From Hyaloraphidium curvatum (Eukaryota > Monoblepharomycota > Hyaloraphidiomycetes > Hyaloraphidiales > Hyaloraphidiaceae), in the NCBI GenBank assembly GCA_025558095.1, contig JAIVFI010000034.1:372001-436000 (forward strand): a stretch of DNA of 64,000 nucleotides, in the 5' to 3' direction. Numbering within the stretch: position 1 is the stretch's first letter; each line of letters opens with the position of its first letter. The notes beneath the pieces were generated by a model. The model had not been told where the DNA came from. It searched no databases and was given only the letters and a program-made list of their open reading frames with translations. Of the stretch, positions 23,856-34,100 are shown in pieces. Made by a program: the position numbers and the translations under genes.

Positions 23856-26262
23856 ATGCCCTGCTGCGCTGAACTCGATGCGCAGGATCCACGCGAGGAC
23901 GCCATCAAACACATCGAGTACACCATCGAGCAAGCAATCGAGCAGGCCCAGCAAGGCCTCGGGAGCAAGCAAAACTCTTCAGCTCTTGTTGCGCTCGCAA
24001 ACGGCTCTTTCCGTGAGTTCCTCGCAGCCCAGCTGGCCCCCCCGCCGGAGGACCCGGACCCCGCCCAGATCAATGATCTTCCAGGCGAGAACATGACGGC
24101 CGTCGTCTTCGCCCTCCAGCAATGCAGCAGGCGCATCCAGGCGTGCGAACGGCGCACGCTTGCAGCCAACCAGGGCTCGCTCGTTGAGCAGATCCACCTG
24201 GCCTATCGGATGGCTGTCGACGGGCCGAAGATCCGAAGCTTCCTCTGGCGCTTCCTTCCATGGCCGGACTTCACCCCGGACGACTTGATTGGTGGCAAGG
24301 CCACAGGCATCCATCCCTCCGTGTTCAAGATCGCCGGCTTTGATGTGCCAGACCTGCGCCGGACCTACGCATGCATCCTGTTCCTCGTCGCCACGCGACT
24401 CGGCCTGTACCGGAGCCGAAAAGGCGGACCTGCGGAGCTGGAGACCCTGAGCGAAAGTGAGTCGTGGCGCCGCCCTAGAGACATCCAACTAGTCCAAGCA
24501 TCATCCACCACCCACAGAACAGCTGAAGGTGGAGCGCAAGCTCTTCCTCTTATGGCTCTGGAGGATCATGTGGTTGGACGAGGCCAAGCGCAAGGGCGGG
24601 GACCACTGGCTCCTGGCCGGCGCATTCCTGAACCCCTTTACCCCGCTCACGATCATGCCGACCGATGCATCATTCTCAAGCCAGTTTCGGCAGTACGACG
24701 GCGTGCTGAAGCGTCTGGTTGCAAGCTCGATCGGCACCGCCGTGTTTGGACAGATGGTGCAGGACATCGTGGGCCGTGGGGATGGAGATGCCCCGCACCT
24801 GCCTGTGGGCGCCCTTCTTGCACTCCTTCCCAACGCCAGCCCCATTGCCAGCGGCCTGCCGGCCTCGGGAGATTCAGAGGTGGGCGCGGATCCCGAGGAC
24901 GACGAGGATGACGTGGACGACAACGAGGAGGATGCGGAGGGCGCAGATGGCGACGACTCTGCACCGGAAGGAGGCGCGTCCAACCTTGAGGATGATGCCG
25001 ATGGTGATGTGGATATGGGTGGCGAGTCTGCCAAGGGCAGTGGTTCACCGCAGGGCGTGAGTGTGTTCGCGGCCGAGAGAGTGGAATCCCGATCTCACCA
25101 CAGATTTATAGGCATCCGAGAACGCCGTGCAGGCCAAGGTCTATGGAACGCGCATTGCACTCATGGAGGAGAGCGCGAAGGCGTGGAAGCAGCTGGGCAT
25201 CAAGCTCAAGACCCCCTTCTCCGGGCCCGTGCCGCCCCCGATCGGTGCCCCTGCCGACAAGTACTTCCTCCCACATCGCATCGAAGATGCTCTCCTCTAC
25301 AAGGCCCGCTGCGACGCCCAGCTCGCCCAGAGAGGTGGAACCTGCGATGATCCCGTGACGACGACCAAGTGGGCTCGGGACATCCTGCAGGAGAAGATCC
25401 ACAGCGATCGGTTCTCAACAAAGTACTTTCAGCACCAGCGCAATCAGGAGCTTCTGGCCAAGGCGGCTGTTCGCGATCCTCATCTGTTGGCAAATGTTCT
25501 GCTGCGGCTTCAGACGGCCGGTTCTGGTCCGAGGCATATGGAGTTTTTGCAGTGGCTGGGTGGGCTGCGCGGCGTCAAAGATTGCTGAACAAGTCTCACC
25601 GCATCCTAACTCCAGACTACTACGACCAGACCACGCCGTTCCCTCTGGCCGAGTACAGCGAGTACCTGACAAACGATGCGGAGAAGCACCAGAAGCAGAA
25701 AAAGGGTGGAAAGCGAGCGCCAACATACCTATCGTGCTCTTTCAACATGTCCGGTGGCGAGTTCGTCTGGAAGTTTGACCAGCACAAGGCAAACTTCGAG
25801 GCCGGCATTGAGATTTGGAAGAAGGTCGACGGCATCGCGCAGAGCCAAGGCCGGAGGCCAACCTTCCGTGAACTGTTTGATGAGGCAATGGCGCATACGG
25901 CCAGCAAGGTCAAGGGCGCGAGCACCGCGGGCACCCACCTCTACAACTACGGCAAGTTGATGGTGGCGATTGCCGTGGTGTGGATGGTCCTGCTTGGGGC
26001 CGTCGACGACATGGTGGACGATGATGTCCGCATCCTGATGGAGGACCCCAAACTCGGGATGCGGAAGGCAATGGAGCACTTGGGCATCATCAAGCCCAAG
26101 GACTCGGTCGACACCATGGTCGCCAAGTTCGGGAAGATCCACGATTTCCTGAACAACGAGCTAACGGTGGCTGAGAAGGAAAGGGTGCGATTCGGCCGCC
26201 ACTACGTAGAGAACTTGCTCTGCAAGTTCTGGCACCGGAGGAACGACTATGGCACCAGCTGA
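23856..26262 (+). CDS. Unrecognised multi-exon protein with acidic central linker
   Basis: Start ATG 23856 (MPCCAELDAQDPREDAIKHI). Exon 1 to 24456 (GTGAGT donor), exon 2 from 24518 (LKVERKLFLLWLWRIMW) to ~25056. Exon 3 from ~25111 (ASENAVQAKVYGTRIALMEE) to ~25522, then to a last exon beginning VAGWAARRQRLLNKSHRILT and ending NDYGTS at 26260-26262. The last junction needs either a 32-nt intron (GTTCTG...TTGCAG) or a frameshift. About 730 residues: a helical N-terminal domain (TIEQAIEQAQQGL), an acidic Asp/Glu tract (DPEDDEDDVDDNEEDAEGAD), and a C-terminal domain with a hydrophobic helix (LMVAIAVVWMVLLGAVDDMV). I recognise no family. Codon use is GC-rich like the host genes; it sits between a LINE relic and a dead ABC transporter. 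Confidence 0.65.
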
Positions 26263-26275
26263 ATGTATTGGCCCT

Positions 26276-26330
26276 TCAGAAGATAGATGAATCCCGGGAC
26301 TTTCGGATTGGAGGGTAGGCGCCGAACGTG
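26276..26330 (+). repeat. ~50-bp diverged direct repeat, left copy (right copy at ~27358-27412)
   Basis: GATAGATGAATCCCGGGACT and the bases up to GCGCCGAACGT here match GATAGATGATTCCTGGGACT up to CCGCCGAACGT at 27363-27412, roughly four bases in five. The pair flanks the ABCG fragment about 1.08 kb apart, suggesting segmental duplication. Confidence 0.7.
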
Positions 26331-26651
26331 GAAAGGCTTACATCCTGGGCCCACATCCTCATATGGAAATGAGTGGATGACCAGCTCGATGTGTTTTGGA
26401 GCTCAAAACCCTTCCCGACCAATGGTGATTCAGGGCCGACGAGATGTTGTTTGGGGGCCGCCGCAGTTGGCGGCGCCGCAACCTGCGCCGCAACTCCGCA
26501 CACCCATTGTCAACGCGGATCCCTCCCTTCAAGGACCATGCAGTGCCAGATAGGTACGCCATTCGCGCGTTGTTCGCCAGCAAGAGGCGGCCCGCGCGCG
26601 CAGAGCGCGTCAGGTGGGTCTACTTCCACCTAAGCCTCCGCCCCCGTTTCC

Positions 26652-27180
26652 ATGCCCAAGGCCGGCGACAAGATCCCTCTGCTGGCTTCCTGGTGAGTCG
26701 AGCTGCCGCGTACGGCACGCCGTTCTGATCCACCGACTTGCAGGGCCGTATTCCCGCCGCAGCCCGGCGAGACGCTCGCCATCATGGGCCCCTCGGGTGC
26801 CGGCAAGTCGACGCCGCGCGACATCCCGGCCTTCCGCAAGACCACCGGCAAGTGGAAGCAGGACATCCGCCTCAACGGCGCCCTGCTCTCCAAGCACACG
26901 TTCGCCAAGGAGTCCGGCTACGTCGCCTCGGACGACCTGCTCACTCCCTAGATGACCTGCAAGGAGATGCTCCGGTTTGGCCGGCCAGCTGGCCCACCGC
27001 GCAGCGCGAGCAGCGCATCTCCGACGTGCTCGAGGTCATGCGCCCCGGGTACTGCTCGGACCGGCGCATCGGCGGCGCCCTCCAGCGCGGCCTCTCCACC
27101 GGCGAGCGCAAGCGCCTTGCCGCCCCCGCCGCCAACGTCCCGGCCAGCCAGATGTTGATGGCCAAGAGGTTCCGGAGCTC
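26652..27180 (+). pseudogene. Broken ABCG-type ABC transporter ATPase fragment
   Basis: ATG 26652 (MPKAGDKIPLLASW) splices over a short GTGAGT...TTGCAG intron to AVFPPQPGETLAIMGPSGAG-KST, a Walker A preceded by the ABCG hallmark TLAIMGPSGAGKST. Then RLNGALLSKHTFAKESGYVA and DDLLTP are followed by an in-frame TAG (26949-26951), where functional ABCG proteins read P-T-M/L-T. MTCKEMLRFG follows, then a frame change, then RISDVLEVMRPGYCSDRRIG and the signature-like RGLSTGERKRL. Walker B, the D-loop and the whole membrane domain are absent. Stop, frameshift and truncation mark it as a dead fragment of a white/PDR-type half transporter. Confidence 0.82.
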
Positions 27181-27357
27181 GGCCATCGCGCTGGTCAGCT
27201 TCGTCTTTCCCACCTTCTTGGATACCCAGGCCGCTATAGTCGCGGATGTCAGGACATTTAGAGAAAGTCGTGCATTCCCTATTCCTCAATTGTCTGTATA
27301 CACTCGTGGGAAAACCCGGTCCACATCTTTGTCATTGAAGAACAGCGCCTCCAAGTT

Positions 27358-27412
27358 CTGCGAGATAGATGATTCCTGGGACTTTGGGATCGGAGTGGCC
27401 GCCGAACGTACA
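27358..27412 (+). repeat. ~50-bp diverged direct repeat, right copy
   Basis: Partner of 26276-26330. In one frame it would read EIDDSWDFGIG against KIDESRDFRIG in the left copy, so the duplicated unit may once have been coding. Confidence 0.65.
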
Positions 27413-27507
27413 CTAGCCGCGCGATAATCAAAAATAATATAAGAATGGGGACCAGATGATGATAACTAGATTCCATTGGGGCCACTGTTCCGTGTAATAA
27501 AAGGTTT

Positions 27508-27581
27508 TGGAGAATCCGGGAGTCGAACCCGGGGCCTCGTGCATGCTAAGCAAGCGCTACTACCAACTGAGCTAATTCCCC
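27508..27581 (-). tRNA. tRNA-Ala (AGC), possibly decayed
   Basis: Read from 27581: GGGGAATTAGCTCAGTTGGT with intact A box, loop TTAGCAT (anticodon AGC) and B box GGTTCGACTCC, closing with ATTCTCC and discriminator A. The acceptor stem pairs fully (one G-U). Two flaws: an extra T in the D-arm (GGTAGTAGCGC rather than GGTAGAGCGC) and one mismatch in the anticodon stem (CTTGC against GCACG). It may still be transcribed, but folding is weakened. Confidence 0.75.
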
Positions 27582-27589
27582 TCGACGGT

Positions 27590-28894
27590 GTTAGGGAAAG
27601 GACGCCGGCTAGTTTGGCCAGCATACCCCGGCCCCCGGGGGCGCGGGGCGCCCGCGGCCCGCGGTGAGTTGTCTTGCACGCGGCAGCAAGCCGCTCCGGA
27701 CCCGCTTGTCACCGTCACCACAATCCACGTTCTCGTAAACCGCCGCATCGTCCCGTGAACTGATCGATGCCACTGGTAAACTGGTGCCCGGCCCATCAGG
27801 CCGCACCGTCAGCCCATCGCCATCTGTCCCCTGCAAGTGTCGCATCATGGATGAGGACAGATTTGGGAACCTTCGAAGCTGTCCATTACAATTGTTTGGG
27901 ATCTACTGCGATCGCGATGGTTGAGCAGTCGAGCAGGGCGGGGAGTGAGTGGAGCTGGGGCAAGTGCCTGGCAACTCATCTCCATCCATCCCGAAAAATC
28001 CATCGGCACCAGAGCACGGTCGCAGAGACCGAACCGAGCCTGCCCGCCCAGGCTGCCGATTGTATGCACCGCTGGGGACGGAGATCCCGCGCACACCACT
28101 TCACACCCCCGCTGTGCCGGCCCCCGCCGGGAGTTCGTGCAATGAGCCCCAGCTCACTGGCCGGCGAGACAGCCGGCGGGACAGCCGGGATTCGCTCGGC
28201 GGGTCGTCGGCGCGCACTCCATCCCCTCCCCGGCACCCCAGCGGTCGTTTGCGCAGCGCACCGACGATGCCGGACCGGATATCCCGCCGCGAGGGAATAA
28301 GACCGTCGGAAAGTACCGCTGCTGGGCTTTCAGGCCTGTTGGTCGGGGCCCGAGCCGGCCGGCGCCCCCGGTCGACCGCTGGTCCGGCTGGCTGAGCGCG
28401 CCGGGGGGTCAGGCCGAGGCAACGGCGCCGGCCGCCGCCGGCGGCTTTTTTCGCGATTCTTAGAGAGTTCCTCGGGCTCCAAGGGGACTTTGCACACCCC
28501 TGTCGTGATATCGGAGCACGGCTCGCCTGGGATGGCGCCTGGTGTCGCCAAGGTGGATGCCGGAGCCCGCCTCGTGGCCATCGGGGCACAGCGATCCGCG
28601 ATGCGGGCGACCGACGCGTGTTTGATGCCCGTGGTTCCACGCGCTTGTTCGTGGAGCGAGTGGGGTATGCCCTCGGATTGACTTCGACTCAGGGCGACCG
28701 CTCATCGCTCCCGAATCCACGCGCACACACCACCCCCGCGGCGGGGCTCCGACGCCGCTCGATACGAGCGGCGCGTCGCTGCCCTTTTTGCCGGTTGACC
28801 GGCGGGCCGTGCTTTCCTCCATCGCGCCCCGGACGGCGCCGAGCCCCTGCGGTACCCCGGGCCCGGCGGCCCCGCGCCGGCGCCCGCCGCCACC
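27590..28894. other. GC-rich stretch without recognisable gene
   Basis: Very GC-rich, with runs such as CCCCGGCCCCCGGGGGCGCG near 27630. Overlapping open frames exist on both strands but none shows a conserved motif or consistent splice sites. They are attributed to the high GC content. Confidence 0.5.
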
Positions 28895-29341
28895 ATGGGG
28901 GTCGTTGACACGTTCAACGAGGGCCAGGCGCAGCGGAAGAAAAGGCCGACGGAAGATGGGCGCAACGAGGAGCAGGCGGACGCGAAGCGGCAGCGGACCG
29001 TGGACGAGCGCCCCGCCAAGCTCGCGGCGGCCGTGGAGGCGATGGTCCCCTTCGTGGACGAGAGGCTGCGGCTGTCTATAGAGGGACGTCGCATGCCTTC
29101 AGTGTGTGCGATGCTTCTTTGGATGCATGGAGACAAGGACGTGATGTCCTATGCCTCTGCGGTGGTCTGCGGTCCCGTGAACCGTTTCCGCTGCGGCCGT
29201 AAACTGGTCCGGATCTGCCGTGAACCGATCCGGATCCCCTCTAAACCATCCTGTCTCATCATAAACCGGTATGGGGCGTGGGGAAGCGTGAAACTCTGCT
29301 GCACTGTATTCGTCGTTGCAGTGTGTAGGTCATGGGCATAA
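28895..29341 (+). CDS. Hypothetical ORF with strong Kozak context
   Basis: ATG 28895 is preceded by GCCGCCACC, a perfect vertebrate-style Kozak match. The first ~65 residues are charged and protein-like (MGVVDTFNEGQAQRKKRPTE, KLAAAVEAMVPFVDERLRLS). After ~29090 the frame enters a degenerate short repeat and becomes implausible (Cys/Arg-rich). Perhaps a 5' exon whose downstream part was replaced. No family recognised. Confidence 0.3.
   Translation: MGVVDTFNEGQAQRKKRPTEDGRNEEQADAKRQRTVDERPAKLAAAVEAMVPFVDERLRLSIEGRRMPSVCAMLLWMHGDKDVMSYASAVVCGPVNRFRCGRKLVRICREPIRIPSKPSCLIINRYGAWGSVKLCCTVFVVAVCRSWA
29170..29280 (+). repeat. Degenerate ~21-bp tandem repeat
   Basis: Five or so units of the form CCGTRAACYGRTCCGGATCY: CCGTGAACCGTTTCCGCTGC, CCGTAAACTGGTCCGGATCT, CCGTGAACCGATCCGGATCC, then CTCTAAACCATCC and CATAAACCGG. 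Spacing is 20-22 bp, drifting at the right end. Another TGTAAACC occurs at ~29372. Confidence 0.6.
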
Positions 29342-29479
29342 ACGGGTCCAGATGTCCCCATGAACTCCTTGTAAACCATTACATCATCCCCGTAACCTCG
29401 CGAAAGATGAGGAAGCTCGAGCACCATCACTCAATATTGTTTGCTATATGCGGACGTCAGTAAGGGATCAGCTAGGGTT

Positions 29480-29589
29480 AGGTTACGTGCTCAGTTGGTA
29501 GAGCGCCTGCTTAGCAATTCATGAATCGAGAACTGCGAGGTTCTGAACGGACTTGCATGAGGCCCCGGGTTCAACTCCCGGATTCTCCA
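29480..29589 (+). tRNA. tRNA-Ala (AGC)-like sequence with a 37-nt insertion at the canonical intron site
   Basis: A-box (GTGCTCAGTTGGTAGAGCGC), anticodon loop start TTAGCA, then 37 extra bases (29517-29553), then TGCATGAGG and a perfect B box (GGTTCAACTCC), ending GGATTCTCCA. The insertion lies between positions 37 and 38, where eukaryotic nuclear tRNA introns always sit, and contains a small hairpin (AGAAC-TGCGAG-GTTCT). The 5' acceptor strand (AGGTTAC) pairs poorly with ATTCTCC, so this is probably a pseudogene or the head of a tRNA-derived element. Pol III promoter boxes are intact. Confidence 0.6.
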
Positions 29590-30027
29590 CTCATCTTTTT
29601 CGTTCCTTTGGATGCAGTTTTGCTCCCAGCGGCGGGGCGGGGCGCCCCCGCGGCCGGCTGGCGCCGGCCTGCCTGGCCCTGCGCGATCGGCGCCCCGGCC
29701 GCGCGGCATTCGGCCCCGGCTTTCAACTCCCGGATTCTCCAGTCGTCTTTTTCGTTCCTTTGGATGCAGTTTTGCTCCAGCGGCGGGGCGGGGCGCCCCC
29801 GCGGCCGGCTGGCGCCGGCCTGCCTGGCCCTGCGCGATCGGCGCCCCGGCCGCGCGGCATTCGGCCCCGGCTTTCAACTCCCGGATTCTCCAGTCGTCTT
29901 TTTCGTTCCTTTGGATGCAGTTTTGCTCCCAGCGGCGGGGCGGGGCGCCCCCGCGGCCGGCTGGCGCCGGCCTGCCTGGCCCTGCGCGATCGGCGCCCCG
30001 GCCGCGCGGCATTCGGCCCGGCTTTCA
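29573..30027 (+). repeat. Three tandem ~151-bp units, each carrying a tRNA-Ala 3' arm
   Basis: Unit boundaries follow CAACTCCCGGATTCTCCA at 29573, 29725 and 29876 (periods 152 and 151). Each unit has the tRNA 3' end, a TCTTTTTCGTTCCTTTGGAT segment and a GC-rich block ending GCGCGGCATTCGGCCCCGGC. The units differ by only a few bases. The array begins inside the tRNA-Ala-like sequence, so amplification started from its 3' end. The TCTTTTT tract could act as a Pol III terminator. Confidence 0.88.
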
Positions 30028-30164
30028 ACAGAATACGTCGATTGTAGACAGCAAAAGCTGATCTAGTTCGATAAGATCATTCACACTGTTGGCCGAACAA
30101 ATGATGAGGGCGGAGGATCAAGCGGAGGGGCGCCGCTTTCTGGCCCCCCCCGTGTCCGGGGATT

Positions 30165-30250
30165 CAAACACAGCATTGTCGTGCTTTTTGTATCTGGATC
30201 GATGCTTTACAACGGCCTCTTGTATTTGGATCGCTGCTTTACAGCGGCGA
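30165..30250 (+). repeat. Imperfect tandem duplication, ~45 bp
   Basis: TTGTATCTGGATCGATGCTT-TACAACGGC is followed by TTGTATTTGGATCGCTGCTT-TACAGCGGC. It lies in the otherwise empty 30.03-30.42 kb interval upstream of the complex I subunit gene. Confidence 0.7.
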
Positions 30251-30425
30251 CGGAAAGACCCTTGGGATCGGTGTGATCGCCGTCCATGCAACTTTGGCCG
30301 TCCGAAGCAGCGCAAACGGAACGAGATGTATCCAGCGCTCGCGAGCTCGTCTTAGATGAAACCAGCTTCTCAACTAGCTCCGGTCGCGGCAAGGTGATGT
30401 GACCGTCTTGGACGTGTCGCGCGTG

Positions 30426-30993
30426 ATGAACTCCTCGGCAGTCGCCGGCCCACCCATCACCTCCCAAACCCCGCATCGAGGCCGCACGATGCGCTGGGTC
30501 AGCAACCTGCCGCCCGAGGGCAAGACGCCGTTCCCGGTCGTCGCGGAGGAGCCGGACCCGATCGTCGTGGTGCGCTACTTCCGGCCGTCGGACTACGCCG
30601 CGTGGGGCGCGTTCACTGTCGGGTTCCCCGCCGCCTTTGTCGTCTGGGGTGAGTGCCGGCGCGCCGCACGCCCCGCACGCTGCGGGCTTGCGGCGGCGGC
30701 CCGGATTGCCGCCGCGATGGGCTCGCTGACCGCCAGCAGAGCGCCTGCGGCCGTCTGGCCACCCGCGATACGTCGGGCGCGGCGCGCTGGTGCAGATGCC
30801 CGTGTTCTTCGGGCTCGGGTTCTTCTTTTCGTTCACCAACAGCATCGGTGAGGCGGCCGTGGCGGGCGCGGGGCCGGGCTGACGCACCGCAGCGCGGTTC
30901 TGGGGCTGGTCGGAGAACAAGCGGGAGCGCGAGCGGTACCGCGAGGAGAGCGACAAGGGCGCGCTGGTGCCGGCGTGGTGGACGTGGAGGTAG
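30426..30993 (+). CDS. Complex I 21-kDa (NUXM-type) accessory subunit
   Basis: Mitochondrial inner-membrane accessory subunit of NADH:ubiquinone oxidoreductase known from fungi, plants and many protists. Start ATG 30426. Exon 1 encodes the conserved front VVRYFRPSDYAAWGAFTVGF and the first membrane helix (PAAFVVWG, donor GTGAGT ~30649). Exon 2 (~30738-30848) holds the second helix, PVFFGLGFFFSFTNSI. Exon 3 (~30894) gives the diagnostic RFWGWSENKRERERYREESD and ends PAWWTWR, stop 30991-30993. Family proteins have the same two-helix core and an FWGWSEN-type box. Length ~130 residues fits. SEC5 starts 119 bp downstream on the same strand. Confidence 0.78.
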
Positions 30994-31111
30994 CGGGATT
31001 GCGGCGGGATGCCTGGACGTGGATGCCTTGCCAGTGACGAGACTTTCCCCACCTGACTGGACCGCCTGCACGCCGTCCACAGTCGAAGTCCCGCCCGCCG
31101 GCGCGCCCGCA

Positions 31112-34100
31112 ATGGCTGCGCCCGGCGAGGTCGGCGGCGCCGCGCGCGTGCTCGGCTTCTACGGGCTCGGGCTCGACGACGCGGAGCCGGAGCGGTGGCC
31201 CGAGGACGACGCGGGCCTGCCGCCCGAGCTGGCGCGCGGCGCGGACGCCCCAAAGGCGGAGCCCGCAGACGCAGACGCCGCGCCCGACGACGGCTACATG
31301 GACGGCGACGCGCTGGGGATCGTCCGGAATCTGGCACGGTGGGCTCCGTCGCCGACGCGCTGCCCGCGTGCCTCACGCGCGTCGTCCCGCGGGCAGGGTC
31401 CCTCTCGCCAGTCGGTACTTTCGGGCCCCTCCGCAGACTCGTTCTGACGCGTCACGGGCCCAGGCGACGCGCTCAAGCTGTCCTCAAAGTCGTTCGACCC
31501 GTCCTTCTTCCTGCGGACCGTCCACGCAAACACGTCGGTCGAGGACCTGGAACGCGGGCTCAAGTTCCTGGAGTCAACCATCGGGGAGCGGAGGGACCTG
31601 CTGCGTGCCATGGTCAAGAAGGACTTTGACCGCTTCGTGAACGCAAAGAGCAGCATCGACGGTTGGTGGATCGCCCGAGAGGGAGGGCAAGACGCCAGGC
31701 CGGCGCGGAGCTGACGGCGACACCGTCTCTCAAGACATCTGCAGGCAGATGAGGCTCGGCGGGGACGCAAACTGGGAAATGGGCCTCCTGGAGCTGAACA
31801 AGCACCTGTACAGTGCGTCGCCGACCGCTTCCGCGGGTTGGTCCCAGACCTTCGGAGCTCATCGGTGGTGTGCTGCAGGCGTGACGAGCAAGGCCGAGGA
31901 GGTGTTCCACCCGGTGATCGAAAGGAGGACGCGGGCAGAGAAGCTGCGGCTCACGGTCTCGCTACTGGAGCGGTGGAAGTTCTTTTTCAACCTGCCCGGC
32001 ACGCTGCAGCAAGCAGTCCGCAAGGTGCGGTTCAGCAAACCGCGTCTAGCAGCGGGGAGGTCGCTAAGGAGGGCCCGCCGTGTTCCAGGGCAAGATCGAC
32101 GTTGCCGTCCGCGACTACCAGAAGGGCCTTCACCTTATGAAGAGCATGGGACTGAAGGATTCCGGAAGGGACGCGGCGAAGGCCGTCTCGACCTTGACGG
32201 AAGACCAGCGCCGGGGTAAGGCGAAACGGATGCGGCGCCGCGCGAAGTGCCGATTTGACGTGGCCACAGTCTTCGGCAGCGTGTGGGCCGAAGTGGACGA
32301 CATCGTGACGCACCTTCGCGACGTCCTCATGGACAGGCTCATGGATTACTCTGCGCCGCTGGAGGAGCACGAGAAGACGATTTCGTGGGTGGCTTTCGTT
32401 CCGCCCCCGATCACTTTTCCGAACCATCCTCAGGTACCTCGTGAACCTCAACCCGGCCGAGGATCCCGTGGGAGTGTTCCTGGATTCGCGGTTCAAGTGG
32501 ATTTCGGGCCGTCTCCTCGAGGCTTACAACGATTACCTCACGAAAGTCACGGCCGACCTGAAGCCTTCGAGGACCTACACGGGCAGCACTCAGGCGCCCG
32601 ATGTGCTCCAGTATCTCGCCTTCGTGGATGCCGCCAGCGGCGGGAGATCAGTGGACCTCAATCATTTCGTCGGTGCGTTCGTCGGGCCGCGTGGGCCGGA
32701 AGCCCGGTCACTCACCACCATCACTGGCCTGCAGATGATTCGTTGGACAGCGCACTATGGAACAGCACCGTTTCTTTGGTCAACGCCCTGTCGAGCCTCG
32801 TGTCCACGTGGTTGCCGGACTTTTGGAGGCTAGCTCGCGATTTCGTCGACGGGAAGTTCACAAAGGTGCGGAGGCCGCCCACTCTGGTGGTTGTTGTCAC
32901 CAACGCACTGTGCTCCAGATGACGGGCCATCCGACGGGAGCATCCACTCGCCGCAAGAAACCGGCTGCCGACGTCTTGAGGCTGCAGCGCTGCGAGGAGA
33001 TGGAGCGCCAGATCGCGGTCCTCTACGTTACCATTCTCTCCCGCGCCTTCTTCCTCCACCTGCGCACATCGGACATCCGCGCCTCCCGCAGAGGAGGGGC
33101 GGATGCGGGCCCGCAAGAGCTCGTGTCGGCATCGTCTACCGCCGCCCTCGATGCCCCGGATCAGACGCTTCCGTACCCGCCCGAACGGGCATCCCACTTG
33201 CTCAATGCGCACCCGGTTTTCTTTGCGCACGTGTTTTCGGGCATCGTGACCGAATGGGACAGCTCGTTGGACCGCTTGCAGGGTGCGGTTGGGAACCTGG
33301 TCTCGTCCTTCCTAAACCTTGTGGTGCCTCGCACCCAAGAAATCGTCCTCCGCACCACGGAGCTGATGTCTGACAACTTCCTTCAAGGTACGTTCAGTTG
33401 TCTGGTCGCAGGGCCTTCCAAACTGATGCGCAGCGGTGCGGGCCCTTTGGCAGAGGTCAGGACGCTCCACACGTACGAGGACTGGATCGTGGCATCTTCC
33501 AATCCGACTGCCTCGTCAACCGCGGGCACCGGTGCACCGTCGGCCGCGAGCGCGCGTAAGCCGCCTCCGATCGCTCGGACGGCACTCCTGGACCTTTTCG
33601 AGCGGCTGTGCCGCTATTTCTTTGGCGCCATGAGGACGCTAGGGTCCACGGCCGTGATGCGGAGACCGCTTGCGGCGGCGGCAGCGACCAACAGCGCGGA
33701 GCGGAGGCAGAGCATGTCAAGCGTTGCGGACTCGCCCGATCGGCATGTGCACGAACGGATCAGGACGTGTTTCATCGATTCCCTTTTCCTTTTCCTCGAT
33801 GGTCTGGGCCGACTTTCTACGCAGCGCGAGGGGGCGAGGCTTGGCGTGGCATGGCAGGCTGCCCGGCAGATGCCAAAGGGCCCCGTCCAGGGCATCGAGG
33901 TTTGGTCTAGCTCTTACGTCGGAGTTCAGCAGAAGCATGCCGTCGATGCGAGCCGACTTGTGGGTCCGATGCTGCCGTCTATGGTGCAGCCTCTAGAGCA
34001 CCACCTGCCTCCTAGGACCTCCGGGCGCTGGTGATCATCAGCAGCCTGAATTACCTGCTTCATCGCGTTGTTCCGGATCTCCTGCGGCATTTGGAAAACG

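Noticed and set aside
21722-23860. Bacterial contamination or horizontally acquired operon
   Set aside because: No ribosome-binding sites or collinear bacterial genes; flanks and contents are eukaryotic mobile elements.
30207-31376. 389-residue minus-strand open frame
   Set aside because: Antisense to the complex I subunit and SEC5 5' exons; Arg/Ala-rich composition typical of reversed GC-rich coding DNA and no motif.
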